In this document: positions 41,325-50,619 of the stretch, in pieces
Position numbering within the stretch: the stretch's first letter is position 1
Layout: every line of letters begins with the position of its first letter
Assembly: GCF_014701095.1 (NCBI RefSeq)
Contig: NZ_AP023439.1
Coordinates: 2,468,001 to 2,532,000, forward strand
Source: Streptomyces tuirus
GTDB lineage: Bacteria; Actinomycetota; Actinomycetes; Streptomycetales; Streptomycetaceae
Direction of reading: 5' to 3'
DNA length: 64,000 nucleotides
Notes under the pieces: model-generated
The model's input: only the letters and a program-made list of their open reading frames with translations
The model's database searches: none
Told to the model about the DNA's origin: nothing
Made by a program: the position numbers and the translations under genes

Positions 41325-42367
41325 ACGGGCCGGGGGCGAAGGGAGGAACGACCGTGCGAGACGCACTCAGGGGCTGGGGCGGGGTGACCGCGATGGCTGT
41401 CGTCTGCGCCCTGGTGGCGCTGGTGGCCCTCTGCCTGCCGCCGCTCACCACGACCGCCCAGAACACCACCGCGACCACCCAGACCGCCGGGACCGAGGCG
41501 GAGGAAGACTGCGAGGCCCCCGAGAAGCAGACGCTGTCCCCCTCCTCGGCCGACGGCGACACCATCCGCGCGATCAAAAACCGTACGGGCGAGAAGCGCA
41601 AGCTGATCGTCGGCGTCGACCAGAACAGCTACCGCTGGGGCTACCGCAACCCCAACAGCGGCAAGAAGGCGGAGCTCGAGGGCTTCGACATCGACCTGGT
41701 CCACCGCATCGCGAAGGACATCCTCGGCGACCCGGACGCCGTCCAGTTCAAGGCCATCCCCACCGACCAGCGCATCCCGGCCATCCAGGACGGCCGCGTC
41801 GACATGGTCGTCCGCACCATGACGATCAACTGCGACCGCATCGGCGACGTCGCCTTCTCCGCGCCCTACTTCAAGACCGGGCAGCAGGTCCTGGCCCCGA
41901 AGTCCTCCCCCGTCAAGGGCTACGACGACACGCTCGCTGACCGCAGGATCTGCACGGCGGCCGGCTCCACGGCGTTCGCCGCGCTGGAGGCGGACCAGAA
42001 GGCCGGCAAGCTCCCCGCGAGCACGGACATCTCCACCACCGTCCCGAACCAACTCGACTGCCTGGTGAGGCTCCAGCTCGGCGAGGTCGACGCCGTGGTC
42101 ACCGACGGCGCCCTCGCGGCGAGCCAGGCGGCACAGGACCCGACGGTTCAGCTCAAGGGCGACGCCTTCACTGCCGAGTACTACGGCGTGGCGATGAAGA
42201 AGAGCGCGGACGATCTGGTACGCCGGGTCAACCAGATCCTGGTGGACTACCGCAAGGACACCGCGGACGGCTGGCAGGCGTCGTACGAGAAATGGCTGTC
42301 GGCAACACTGGGCAAGGATGCGAAGAAGTCGGAACCACCGGCACCGCAGTACCTCCGCACCACCTGA
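41321..42367 (+). CDS. glnH: GlnH-like amino-acid-binding protein, membrane-tethered
   Basis: 348 residues from ATG 41321. An N-terminal hydrophobic stretch (about 21-40, VTAMAVVCALVALVALCL) acts as an anchor or signal peptide; CLPPL is not a clear lipobox. The periplasmic-binding type 2 domain (SBP family 3) follows: KLIVGVDQNSYRWGYRNPNS, LEGFDIDLVHRIAKDILGD, DMVVRTMTINCDRIGDVAFS and a late YYGVAMKKSADDLVRRVNQIL. Polar amino acid binding, likely Asp/Glu as for mycobacterial GlnH. It would pass ligand status to the GlnX-like sensor and on to PknG. Confidence 0.85.
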   Translation: MNGPGAKGGTTVRDALRGWGGVTAMAVVCALVALVALCLPPLTTTAQNTTATTQTAGTEAEEDCEAPEKQTLSPSSADGDTIRAIKNRTGEKRKLIVGVDQNSYRWGYRNPNSGKKAELEGFDIDLVHRIAKDILGDPDAVQFKAIPTDQRIPAIQDGRVDMVVRTMTINCDRIGDVAFSAPYFKTGQQVLAPKSSPVKGYDDTLADRRICTAAGSTAFAALEADQKAGKLPASTDISTTVPNQLDCLVRLQLGEVDAVVTDGALAASQAAQDPTVQLKGDAFTAEYYGVAMKKSADDLVRRVNQILVDYRKDTADGWQASYEKWLSATLGKDAKKSEPPAPQYLRTT

Positions 42368-42446
42368 CACCCTGCCGAACCCGCGAACACCCGCACCAGA
42401 AGACGACAGACGACACGCGACACACGACCGCAGCGAGAGGTGATCG

Positions 42447-43781
42447 ATGGGCGTCACGGGATCCACCGGGCCGGTGATGGACCGGGACGAGGTGGACCGT
42501 GCGCTGGCGCGGCTCGGCGCGGAGCACGAGGCGATCGAGACCTCGCTCCTCGCCCTGCAGGACCACGCGGGCCGCAGACTCCTGGAGGGCGCCGAGCTCA
42601 CCGGCGTCACCCGGGAGCGCTGGACGTCCACGGAGGCGTCGATCACGCTGCTGTGGACGTACTTCGACGCGTACACCGACGCGCTGCGCTCCGCCCGCGA
42701 CATCCGCTCGCGCCGCCGCTGGTCCAGCCGCGAGGACCTGGTGGAGCTGACGGAGCTGCTGAACGGCGACTCGGTGACCGTCGCGGGTAGCGCCACGGCG
42801 ACGGCCAACGCCCCCACCCTGCACGGCAGTCCGACGAAGCTCAGCGAGCGCTACTCGCTCGGCACGCTCGTCGACCGGATGAACGAGCTGTACGCGACGA
42901 GTCTGGACATGGTGGTCGCCGCGGACGCGGTCTGGTCGGCCCTGCCGGCCCGGATCGACCTGCTCGCCGCGGAACTCCAGCGCACCCGGCGGCTCGCGCA
43001 CTCGGTCGGTGTGCGTCCGGGCGAGCACCCGGCGGGCGACGACCTGGAGCGCATCACGCGGATACTGACGAAGCTGCGCGAGCAGGTGGTCTCGGACCCG
43101 CTGGCGTTCTGGCAGGCCGCGGAGGGCAGTTCGGCACCGGGCGGCGGCCGGCCGGACACGACGGTGTACGACCGCGAGGCGCGCGCCCTGGAGGAGGTAC
43201 GCCGGGAGATCGACGCCGTGCTGACCGTGCGGCAGGACGCCGAGAAGCGGATCGTGAAGCTGCGGGACATCCTCAGCCGCGCGGACCGCACGCTCGCCGA
43301 GGCGCGCACGGCACGCGGCGAAGTCCTCGCGAAGATCGCGGCGACGGAGGTGCCGGTCGTCGGCGGGCCGCCGACCGTGCTCCAGGAGCAGCTGGCGGCG
43401 GCGGCCGAGTACCGCAGGCAGGCGCAGTGGCACCGGCTGTCCCCGCTGCTGGAGTCGCTGGAACAGAAGGCCGAGGACGAACTGCTGCGCGCCCGTGAGT
43501 CGTTGACGGCGGTCACCGCCCCGCTGGCGGTCCGCGCCGAGCTGCGCGGCCGGCTCGACGCGTACAGGGCGAAGGTCGCCCGGCACGGCTTCGCCGAGGA
43601 CGCGCTGCTGATCGAGCGGTACGAGAAGGCGCGCCGCATGCTGTGGAGCGCGCCCTGCGACCTGCGCGCCGCCGAGCAGGCGGTACTGCGCTACCAGCAC
43701 GCGGCGGCGGAGCTGTTCGGCGCCCCGCGGGTGCCGGGGCAGGGTGGGCCCGAGGACGACCGGAGGGGGCCGGGCGCGTGA
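42447..43781 (+). CDS. Coiled-coil protein of the PknG operon
   Basis: 444 residues from ATG 42447. Predicted almost wholly helical: long Ala/Arg/Glu-rich heptad-like segments between about residues 20-95, 150-190 and 240-400 (ALEEVRREIDAVLTVRQDAE, LRDILSRADRTLAEARTARG). No membrane segment or catalytic motif. Ser/Gly-rich breaks separate the helices. Its stop overlaps a possible GTG start of the kinase gene, so it is probably a scaffold or adapter between the membrane sensor and the kinase. I know no named family for it. Confidence 0.8.
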   Translation: MGVTGSTGPVMDRDEVDRALARLGAEHEAIETSLLALQDHAGRRLLEGAELTGVTRERWTSTEASITLLWTYFDAYTDALRSARDIRSRRRWSSREDLVELTELLNGDSVTVAGSATATANAPTLHGSPTKLSERYSLGTLVDRMNELYATSLDMVVAADAVWSALPARIDLLAAELQRTRRLAHSVGVRPGEHPAGDDLERITRILTKLREQVVSDPLAFWQAAEGSSAPGGGRPDTTVYDREARALEEVRREIDAVLTVRQDAEKRIVKLRDILSRADRTLAEARTARGEVLAKIAATEVPVVGGPPTVLQEQLAAAAEYRRQAQWHRLSPLLESLEQKAEDELLRARESLTAVTAPLAVRAELRGRLDAYRAKVARHGFAEDALLIERYEKARRMLWSAPCDLRAAEQAVLRYQHAAAELFGAPRVPGQGGPEDDRRGPGA

Positions 43782-43798
43782 GCGACGAGGGGCAGTCC

Positions 43799-46345
43799 AT
43801 GAGTCAGGCACCGCACGAGCCGGCGGGCGGGCCTGCGCGCACCTGCCAGCGCCCGACGTGCGAGGGCACCTACGAGGACGTGGGCGGCGGCGAACTGTAC
43901 TGCGACACCTGCGGTCTGGCCCCGGTCGTCGCCGCGAACGGCGAGGTCGGCTCGCCTCCCACCGGCATCACCGCCGGGGGCAGGGGCGGCTCCCGCGGCT
44001 CCGCCGGCAGCGGCAGTTCCCGCTCCAGCGGCCGCAGTTCACGGACGTCGTCCCAGTCGTCGAAGTCCCGACGGTCGGTGTCGGGTCGCCTGTCCCGGTC
44101 GCTGTCGGGCAAGTCGACGGGCCGCTCGGTGTCGGTGCGCAGCTCCGGCTCGACCGCCGGTTCCGGCTCCCGGGGCCGGCTCGGCGCGGGTCTGGTGCAG
44201 GTGCCGCCGATCCCGCGGCCCGACCCGCGCGAGATGGTCCGGGACAACCCCGAGGTGCCCGAGCGGAAGCGGTTCTGCTCGCGCTCGGACTGCGGCGCCC
44301 AGGTGGGCCGGGCGCGCGGTGACCGGCCGGGCCGTACGGAGGGCTTCTGCACCAAGTGCGGCCACCCGTACTCCTTCGTGCCGAAGCTGACGGCCGGGGA
44401 CGTGGTGCACGGCCAGTACGAGGTGGTCGGCTGTCTGGCGCACGGCGGTCTCGGCTGGATCTACCTCGCCGTCGACCGGGCGGTCTCGGACCGCTGGGTG
44501 GTCCTCAAGGGCCTGCTGGACACGGGTGACCAGGACGCGATGGCGGCGGCGATCTCCGAGCGGCGCTTCCTCGCGGAGATCGAGCACGCCAACATCGTGC
44601 GGATCTACAACTTCGTGGAGCATCTGGACCAGCGCACGGGTTCGCTCGACGGCTACATCGTCATGGAGTACGTCGGCGGCAAGTCCCTCAAGGAGATCGC
44701 CAACGCCCGCCGCACCCCGCAGGGCAGACGCGACCCGCTGCCGGTGGAGCAGGCCTGCGCCTACGGCATCGAGGCGCTGGAGGCGCTCGGGCACCTGCAC
44801 AGCCGGAACCTGCTGTACTGCGACTTCAAGGTCGACAACGCGATTCAGACCGAGGACCAGCTGAAGCTGATCGACATGGGTGCGGTGCGCAGAATGGACG
44901 ACGAGGAGTCGGCCATCTACGGCACGGTCGGCTACCAGGCCCCCGAGGTGGCCGAGGCGGGCCCGTCGGTGGCGAGCGACCTCTACACCGTCGCCCGCAC
45001 CCTCGCCGTCATGACCTTCGACTTCCAGGGCTACACGAACGTCTATGTGGACTCCCTGCCCGACCCGGACCACATCGAGGTGTTCCGGCAGTACGAGTCG
45101 TTCTACCGGCTCCTGGTCCGGGCCACGGATCCCGACCCGGCGCGCCGGTTCGCCTCCGCGCAGGAGATGACCGAGCAGCTGACGGGCGTCCTGCGGGAGG
45201 TCGTCTCCCTGCAGACGGGCCGGGCCCGCCCCGCCCTGTCCACGCTGTTCGGACCGGAACTGCGGGTCACGGACACGGAGTTGTTCCCCCGGCTGGAGGG
45301 CGAGGTGTCCCGCCTGGGGGCGCGGCTGGTGCATGCCCGGGCCGGCGCGGGCGCTTCCGCCGCCCTGCCGCAAGCGCGGCGTCCCGGGACCCGGCAGAGC
45401 CTCGTCAAGCCCGTCGACGCCCCCGCCGCCGCCTTCGCCCTGCCCGTGCCGCGCGTCGACCCCACCGACCCCAACGCCGGTTTCCTGGCGGGCCTGATGA
45501 CCTCCGCCCCCGCGGAGTTGCTCGGCGCCCTGGCAGCCGCCCCCGCCCCGTCGATCGAGACGCGGCTGCGGCAGATCCGGGCCTGGCTGGAGACCGGTGA
45601 ACCGGCCGCCGCGCTGCAGGCGCTGGTCGCGCTGGAGGGCGAGCGGCCCGACGACTGGCGGGTGGTCTGGTACCGGGGCGTGGCCGCGCTGGTCACCGGC
45701 GACGACGAGGGTGCCGCCCTCGCCTTCGACGCGATCTACGACGCCTTCCCGGGCGAGATCGCGCCCAAGCTGGCGCTCGGCCTGTGCGCGGAGGTGCTGG
45801 GGCAGCTGGACAACGCCGCCGAGTACTACCGGCTGGTGTGGTCGACCGACCCGAGCCATGTGAGCGCCGCGTTCGGGCTGGCCCGCGTCCAGTTGGCGAC
45901 CGGGGACCGGCGCGGTGCCGTACGGACGCTGGAGTCGGTCCCGGAGTCCTCCATCCACTACACGGCCGCCCGGGTGGCGGCGGTCCGGGCGCGGCTGCGG
46001 CAACGGACGGCGAGCGCCTCCGACGCGCCGTTCCTGGAGGATCTGACGGCCGCCGCGGCGCAGGTCGAGGCGCTGGAGGCGTACGGTCTGGATCCGGCGC
46101 GGCGGGAGCAGTTGTCGGCCGAAGTCCTCGGTTGCGCGCTCGACTGGGTACTCTCCGGGGGCCAGGGTTCCGCCCCTCCCGCCGCCGGGGGACGGACACT
46201 GCTCGGCAGTGGCCTGGACGAGCGGGGCCTGCGTTTCGGTCTGGAGCGCTCGTACCGCATGCTGGCCCGGCTGGCGCGGGGCGGCGAGGAGAGGATCGAC
46301 CTGGTGGAACGTGCCAATCGTTACCGCCCCCGGACGTGGGTGTAG
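43799..46345 (+). CDS. pknG: PknG-type serine/threonine protein kinase
   Basis: 848 residues from ATG 43799, which has GAGGGG six bases upstream; GTG 43778, overlapping the previous stop, would add seven residues. Two Cys pairs at the N-terminus (CQRPTCEG, YCDTC) precede a Ser/Gly-rich linker and a rubredoxin-like element (FCSRSDCG, FCTKCGHPY). The kinase domain has GGLGWIYLA, Lys237 (VVLKG), the catalytic loop YCDFKVDN (Asp342) and DMG (Asp359) replacing DFG, then PE in YQAPEVAEA. The C-terminal half is TPR-like. This architecture is that of mycobacterial PknG, which controls glutamate metabolism through GarA. Soluble, with the GlnX/GlnH pair encoded upstream as probable input. Confidence 0.93.
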   Translation: MSQAPHEPAGGPARTCQRPTCEGTYEDVGGGELYCDTCGLAPVVAANGEVGSPPTGITAGGRGGSRGSAGSGSSRSSGRSSRTSSQSSKSRRSVSGRLSRSLSGKSTGRSVSVRSSGSTAGSGSRGRLGAGLVQVPPIPRPDPREMVRDNPEVPERKRFCSRSDCGAQVGRARGDRPGRTEGFCTKCGHPYSFVPKLTAGDVVHGQYEVVGCLAHGGLGWIYLAVDRAVSDRWVVLKGLLDTGDQDAMAAAISERRFLAEIEHANIVRIYNFVEHLDQRTGSLDGYIVMEYVGGKSLKEIANARRTPQGRRDPLPVEQACAYGIEALEALGHLHSRNLLYCDFKVDNAIQTEDQLKLIDMGAVRRMDDEESAIYGTVGYQAPEVAEAGPSVASDLYTVARTLAVMTFDFQGYTNVYVDSLPDPDHIEVFRQYESFYRLLVRATDPDPARRFASAQEMTEQLTGVLREVVSLQTGRARPALSTLFGPELRVTDTELFPRLEGEVSRLGARLVHARAGAGASAALPQARRPGTRQSLVKPVDAPAAAFALPVPRVDPTDPNAGFLAGLMTSAPAELLGALAAAPAPSIETRLRQIRAWLETGEPAAALQALVALEGERPDDWRVVWYRGVAALVTGDDEGAALAFDAIYDAFPGEIAPKLALGLCAEVLGQLDNAAEYYRLVWSTDPSHVSAAFGLARVQLATGDRRGAVRTLESVPESSIHYTAARVAAVRARLRQRTASASDAPFLEDLTAAAAQVEALEAYGLDPARREQLSAEVLGCALDWVLSGGQGSAPPAAGGRTLLGSGLDERGLRFGLERSYRMLARLARGGEERIDLVERANRYRPRTWV

Positions 46346-46348
46346 TTG

Positions 46349-47737
46349 ATGTCGCAGATGCCCCAGTTGTCCGCCTGCCCGAGCTGCGAGGAACCCCTCG
46401 AGTCGGGTGACCGTTTCTGCGGCGCGTGCGGATACGACCTGTCCGCCGTGCCGGAACGGCCGGAGGACAACCCGACCATCGCCATGAACGGCTCGGTGCC
46501 CGCCCAGGGCGCTGCCGCCGGCGCGTACCCCGAGCCCCCGCCGGCGCCGCCCGCCGGCGCGGCCTGGCCCGCCCCCGGGCCCGACGGCGCGCACGCGGCG
46601 CACCTGCCGGGCACGGACTCGGGCGGCTCCGCGCTGCCGCCGGAGACACCCCCGCCGCCGAGCGCCCCGCCTGCCGCGGGCGTGCGGTTCGACCGGCCGC
46701 CGCAGCCCGACGGGCCCGCCGCGTCGCCGGAGATCTATCAGACACAGCCCGACGAGTACCTCCTCCAGGCACCGGACCCACGGGTGTCCGCCGAGCCGGC
46801 GGCGCAGCCCGCGGCCGCCGGCGGCAAGGTCTGCGTCGCCTGCCGGGCCGGCCGCGTGGACGACGACGGCTACTGCGAGAACTGCGGCCACGCCCAGCCG
46901 CGCGAACGGGACCACATGGAGCAGGAGTCCGGCCCGGTGGCCGCGGTCAGCGACCGCGGCCTGCGCCACCACCGCAACGAGGACGCGTTCGCCATCGGCA
47001 CCACCGCGCTGCCCGACGGCTCCCCCGCCTCCGTCGCGATCGTCTGCGACGGCGTCTCCTCGGCGACCCGCCCCGACGACGCCTCCGCCGCGGCGTCCAA
47101 GGCGGCGGGCGACACGCTGCTGGCGGCCCTGCCGCGCGGCACCCACCCGCAGCAGGCGATGCACGACGCGATCCTCACCGCCTCGCGCGCCGTCAACTCG
47201 CTCGCCGCGGAACCCGCCACGGCCCGCGAGCAGGCCCCCCACCAGAACGCCCCCGCGTGCACCATCGTCGGCGCCGTGGTGACGTCGGGCCTGCTGATCG
47301 TCGGCTGGGTCGGCGACAGCCGCGCCTACTGGGTCCCGGTCGACCGCAGCGCTCCCCCCGCCCGGCTCACCGAGGACGACTCCTGGGCCGCACAGATGGT
47401 CGCGGCGGGCCTGATGAACGAGGCCGAGGCCTACGCCGACGAACGCGCCCACGCGATCACCGGCTGGCTCGGCGCGGACGCCTACGAACTGGAGCCGCAC
47501 ACCGCCGCGTTCAAGCCGGACCGCCCCGGCGTGGTGGTGGTCTGCACCGACGGCCTGTGGAACTACGCGGAGGCGGCCGACGAGATGGCCCGGATCGTCC
47601 CGCTCGACGCCGCCGTGCACCCCCTGCACAGCGCCCGCGTGCTCCTCGGCCACGCGCTGGACGGCGGGGGCCACGACAACGTAACAGTGGCGCTCGTGCC
47701 GTTCCCGGCCGTGCCCCAGGGGGCAGGATCGGCCTGA
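46349..47737 (+). CDS. PP2C-type serine/threonine phosphatase with zinc-ribbon N-terminus
   Basis: 462 residues from ATG 46349, three bases after the kinase stop. Zinc ribbons CPSCEEPLESGDRFCGACG (N-terminus) and CVACRAGRVDDDGYCENCG (about 160-178) flank a Pro-rich region. The PP2C catalytic domain follows: SDRGLRHHRNEDAF (metal-binding Asp), IVCDGVSS, GWVGDSRAYWV, TDGLWNYA and GHDNVTVAL, with all metal-ligand Asp residues present. It should reverse phosphorylation by the adjacent PknG. No membrane segment. Confidence 0.92.
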   Translation: MSQMPQLSACPSCEEPLESGDRFCGACGYDLSAVPERPEDNPTIAMNGSVPAQGAAAGAYPEPPPAPPAGAAWPAPGPDGAHAAHLPGTDSGGSALPPETPPPPSAPPAAGVRFDRPPQPDGPAASPEIYQTQPDEYLLQAPDPRVSAEPAAQPAAAGGKVCVACRAGRVDDDGYCENCGHAQPRERDHMEQESGPVAAVSDRGLRHHRNEDAFAIGTTALPDGSPASVAIVCDGVSSATRPDDASAAASKAAGDTLLAALPRGTHPQQAMHDAILTASRAVNSLAAEPATAREQAPHQNAPACTIVGAVVTSGLLIVGWVGDSRAYWVPVDRSAPPARLTEDDSWAAQMVAAGLMNEAEAYADERAHAITGWLGADAYELEPHTAAFKPDRPGVVVVCTDGLWNYAEAADEMARIVPLDAAVHPLHSARVLLGHALDGGGHDNVTVALVPFPAVPQGAGSA

Positions 47738-47836
47738 GGCCACGTACGGGGACGCCTCGGCGGACCGGAGGGGACCGGTCCGCCTACCGTCATCACCCCG
47801 CCGCGGCGGGGGCTTTGAAGGGGGATCGAAGCAGGC

Positions 47837-49183
47837 ATGGCCAATTTCTCGAAGTCGAACGTGCCCCAGTTCTCGGTGGACGTCTACCAGAACGAGTACC
47901 TGCCGGAGGGCGCCGGCGAGGTCAACGCCATCGTCACGGTGACGGCGACCGGCGGCGGCACGATCGGCAGCGCGGTCGCGGCGCCCCACCTCTACTCGCC
48001 CGGCCAGGGCCCCTCGGCGGCCGTGGCGATCATGGTCGACTGCTCGGGGTCGATGGACTACCCGCCGACCAAGATGCGCAACGCCCGCGACGCGACGGCC
48101 GCGGCGATCGACACCCTGCGCGACGGCGTGCACTTCGCGGTGATCGGCGGGACGCACGTGGCGAAGGAGGTCTACCCGGGCGGCGGGCGGGTCGCGGTCG
48201 CCGACGCCACCACCCGCGAGCAGGCCAAGCAGGCGCTGCGCTCACTGAGCGCCGGCGGCGGCACGGCCATCGGCACCTGGCTGAAACTCGCCGACCGCCT
48301 GCTCTCCTCCGCGGACGTAGCGATCCGGCACGGCATCCTGCTCACCGACGGCCGCAACGAACACGAGTCGCCCCAGGACCTCAAGGCCGCGCTCGACGCG
48401 TGCGCCGGGCGTTTCACGTGTGACGCGCGCGGCGTGGGCACCGACTGGGAAGTGAAAGAAGTCACAGGGATCGCCTCGGCCCTGCTCGGCACCGCCGACA
48501 TCGTCGCCGATCCGGCCGCGCTCGCCGCCGACTTCACGCACATGATGGAGACGGCGATGGGCAAGGAGGTCGCGGACGTCTCCCTGCGGCTGTGGACCCC
48601 GGTCGACACCACCGTGAAGTTCGTCAAGCAGGTCGCGCCGACGGTCGAGGAGCTGACCGGCCGGCGCACCGAGGCGGGTCCGCGCGCGGGCGACTATCCC
48701 CTTGGTTCCTGGGGAGACGAGTCCCGTGACTACCACGTCTGCGTCGAGGTCCCGGTGGCGGACATCGGGCAGGAGATGCTGGCGGCCCGGATCTCCCTGG
48801 TCGTTCCGCAGCCCGACGGCAGCGCCCAGAACCTCGGCGCGCAGGGTTTGGTGCGGGCCGTGTGGACGGACGACATGGTCGCGTCCACGTCGATCAACCC
48901 TCAGGTCGCCCACTACACCGGGCAGGCCGAACTGGCGCAAGTCATCCAACAAGGGCTGGATCTCCGCAAGTCTGGCGATATGGACGGAGCAACGGCCAAA
49001 CTGGGCCGGGCCGTTCAGCTCGCGAGTGCCTCCGGGAACGCCGATACTGCGAAACTGCTTGCGAAGGTGGTGGACGTGGTCGACGCCGCGACCGGTACTG
49101 TGCGACTGAAGGCGAAGGTCGCGGAGGCTGACGAGATGACGCTCGAAACCCGCTCCACCAAGACCGTTCGCGTCAAGAAGTGA
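47837..49183 (+). CDS. VWA-domain protein
   Basis: 448 residues from ATG 47837. After an N-terminal beta segment (PQFSVDVYQNEYLPEG) comes a von Willebrand A domain with MIDAS motif DCSGSM (from Asp68), then Thr (AGGGTAIGTWL) and the Asp region (GILLTDGRNEHE). A beta-sandwich and C-terminal helical part follow (TGQAELAQVIQQGLDLRKSG, TMEC-like repeat). Metal-dependent protein-protein interaction module. Cytoplasmic. Gene order with kinase, phosphatase and FHA protein points to a shared phospho-signalling complex; the stop is 33 bp before the FHA gene. Confidence 0.9.
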   Translation: MANFSKSNVPQFSVDVYQNEYLPEGAGEVNAIVTVTATGGGTIGSAVAAPHLYSPGQGPSAAVAIMVDCSGSMDYPPTKMRNARDATAAAIDTLRDGVHFAVIGGTHVAKEVYPGGGRVAVADATTREQAKQALRSLSAGGGTAIGTWLKLADRLLSSADVAIRHGILLTDGRNEHESPQDLKAALDACAGRFTCDARGVGTDWEVKEVTGIASALLGTADIVADPAALAADFTHMMETAMGKEVADVSLRLWTPVDTTVKFVKQVAPTVEELTGRRTEAGPRAGDYPLGSWGDESRDYHVCVEVPVADIGQEMLAARISLVVPQPDGSAQNLGAQGLVRAVWTDDMVASTSINPQVAHYTGQAELAQVIQQGLDLRKSGDMDGATAKLGRAVQLASASGNADTAKLLAKVVDVVDAATGTVRLKAKVAEADEMTLETRSTKTVRVKK

Positions 49184-49215
49184 CCTGGAAGAGATCGAAG
49201 GAGGGACGCGCCGAC

Positions 49216-50598
49216 ATGCCGACCTGCCCGAACGGACACCAGTCGGGTTCCGACGACTGGTGCGAGGTCTGCGGTCACCGCATGGCGGGTGCCGTGCCTC
49301 CGCCTCCTCCCCCGCCGCCGCCCGGTGGCTACGGCTTCCCGCCCCCCGCCGGCCAGGGTGGCCCGCAGGGCCCCGGGGGCCAGCCCGGCGGACGCCCGCC
49401 GCATCTGTCCGCCGTGCCGAACGCCGAGCCGGAGCTCTGCCCGCAGTGCCGTACGCCGCGTGAGGGCGGCGCCCCGTTCTGCGAGGAGTGCCGGTGGAAC
49501 TTCCTCACGAACACGGCGACGTCGTACACCCCCGCGGCCCCGCCGCCCGGCCCGGGCGTGCGCTTCCAGCCACCGGGCCGGCAGGGCGGCCCGCCCCCCG
49601 GCCCGTCGTACGGCGGCGGTGACTCCTACGAGTACCAGGGCTCCCGCCCGTCACAGATGAACCGTCCGGCCGAGCCGATCCCGCCGTTCGGCGGCGACCC
49701 CTCGGGCCGCCCCGGCCCCGGTGGCCCCGGCGGACCCGGTGGTGCTCAGGGCGGTGGCTACGGCTACCCGCAGCCGGGCGCCGCTCCGACCTCGCCCGGC
49801 CCCGGCGGCCCTGGCGGCTTCGGTGGCCCTCCCGGTCCGGGTGGCCCTGGTGGCCCCGGCGGCTTCGGTGCCGACCCCTCCCGGCCGGTCCCGCCGCCGC
49901 CCGGTCCCGGCGGGCCCGGCGGTCCCGGCGGTCCCGGTGCTCCGCAGGCGTTCCACCAGTCCGGTCCGCCGGCCCCGCCCGGGTTCCCGCAGGAGACCCA
50001 GCGGCCTCCGCAGCAGGGCGGTCCGTCCTTCGGCGGCGGTGACGACGACTGGGTGATCTCCCCGCCGACGTCGGGCCCCGGCGGCCAGGGTGGCCCCGGC
50101 GGACCCGGTCAGGGCGGCTACGGCTACCCCCAGCCCGGCGCCACCCAGGCCCCGTCCGGCCCCGGCGGCTTCCCCCAGGCGCCGCAGGGACCCGCCACGT
50201 GGACCGCGACCATCGGTCCGGACCGCGACTACTTCATGGCGATGATGCACCGCTCCGGCCCCGAGGCCGCGGGGCTGAACCTGCCCGCGTACTCGCCCGA
50301 GCAGCAGCGCACGCTCACCGGCAACCAGCTCACCATCGGCCGCCGCCGGCACTCCACCGGCGACACCCCCGACATCGACCTGTCGACGCCGCCGGAGGAC
50401 CCGGGCGTCTCGCACCAGCACGCCGTGCTGGTCCAGCAGCCCGACGGCAGCTGGGCGGTCGTCGACCAGAACTCGACGAACGGCACGACGGTCAACGGCT
50501 CGGAGGAACCGATCCAGCCGTTCGTCCCCGTACCGCTGCAGGACGGCGACCGGGTGCACGTGGGCGCCTGGACGACGATCACCATCCGCCGCGGCTGA
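49216..50598 (+). CDS. FHA-domain protein with zinc ribbons and Gly/Pro-rich linker
   Basis: 460 residues from ATG 49216 (AAGGAGGGA upstream); GTG 49180 would overlap the VWA stop but lacks a ribosome binding site. Zinc ribbons CPNGHQSGSDDWCEVCGH and CPQCRTPREGGAPFCEEC frame a poly-Pro stretch. Residues about 150-330 are low-complexity Gly/Pro (GGPGGPGG). The C-terminal FHA domain (about residue 370 on) shows GRRRHS, VSHQHAVL and NSTNGTTVNG, the phosphothreonine-binding loops. It is the likely phospho-reader for PknG substrates, by analogy with GarA/OdhI; those proteins are much shorter. Confidence 0.9.
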   Translation: MPTCPNGHQSGSDDWCEVCGHRMAGAVPPPPPPPPPGGYGFPPPAGQGGPQGPGGQPGGRPPHLSAVPNAEPELCPQCRTPREGGAPFCEECRWNFLTNTATSYTPAAPPPGPGVRFQPPGRQGGPPPGPSYGGGDSYEYQGSRPSQMNRPAEPIPPFGGDPSGRPGPGGPGGPGGAQGGGYGYPQPGAAPTSPGPGGPGGFGGPPGPGGPGGPGGFGADPSRPVPPPPGPGGPGGPGGPGAPQAFHQSGPPAPPGFPQETQRPPQQGGPSFGGGDDDWVISPPTSGPGGQGGPGGPGQGGYGYPQPGATQAPSGPGGFPQAPQGPATWTATIGPDRDYFMAMMHRSGPEAAGLNLPAYSPEQQRTLTGNQLTIGRRRHSTGDTPDIDLSTPPEDPGVSHQHAVLVQQPDGSWAVVDQNSTNGTTVNGSEEPIQPFVPVPLQDGDRVHVGAWTTITIRRG

Positions 50599-50608
50599 GC
50601 CGCGGCGG
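50586..50608. terminator. Hairpin spanning the FHA gene stop codon
   Basis: CCGCCGCGGC (50586-50595) pairs perfectly with GCCGCGGCGG (50599-50608); the loop is the TGA stop codon of the FHA gene. The next gene is convergent, starting its coding end at 50620. Confidence 0.7.
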
Positions 50609-50619
50609 CACAGGGCCGT

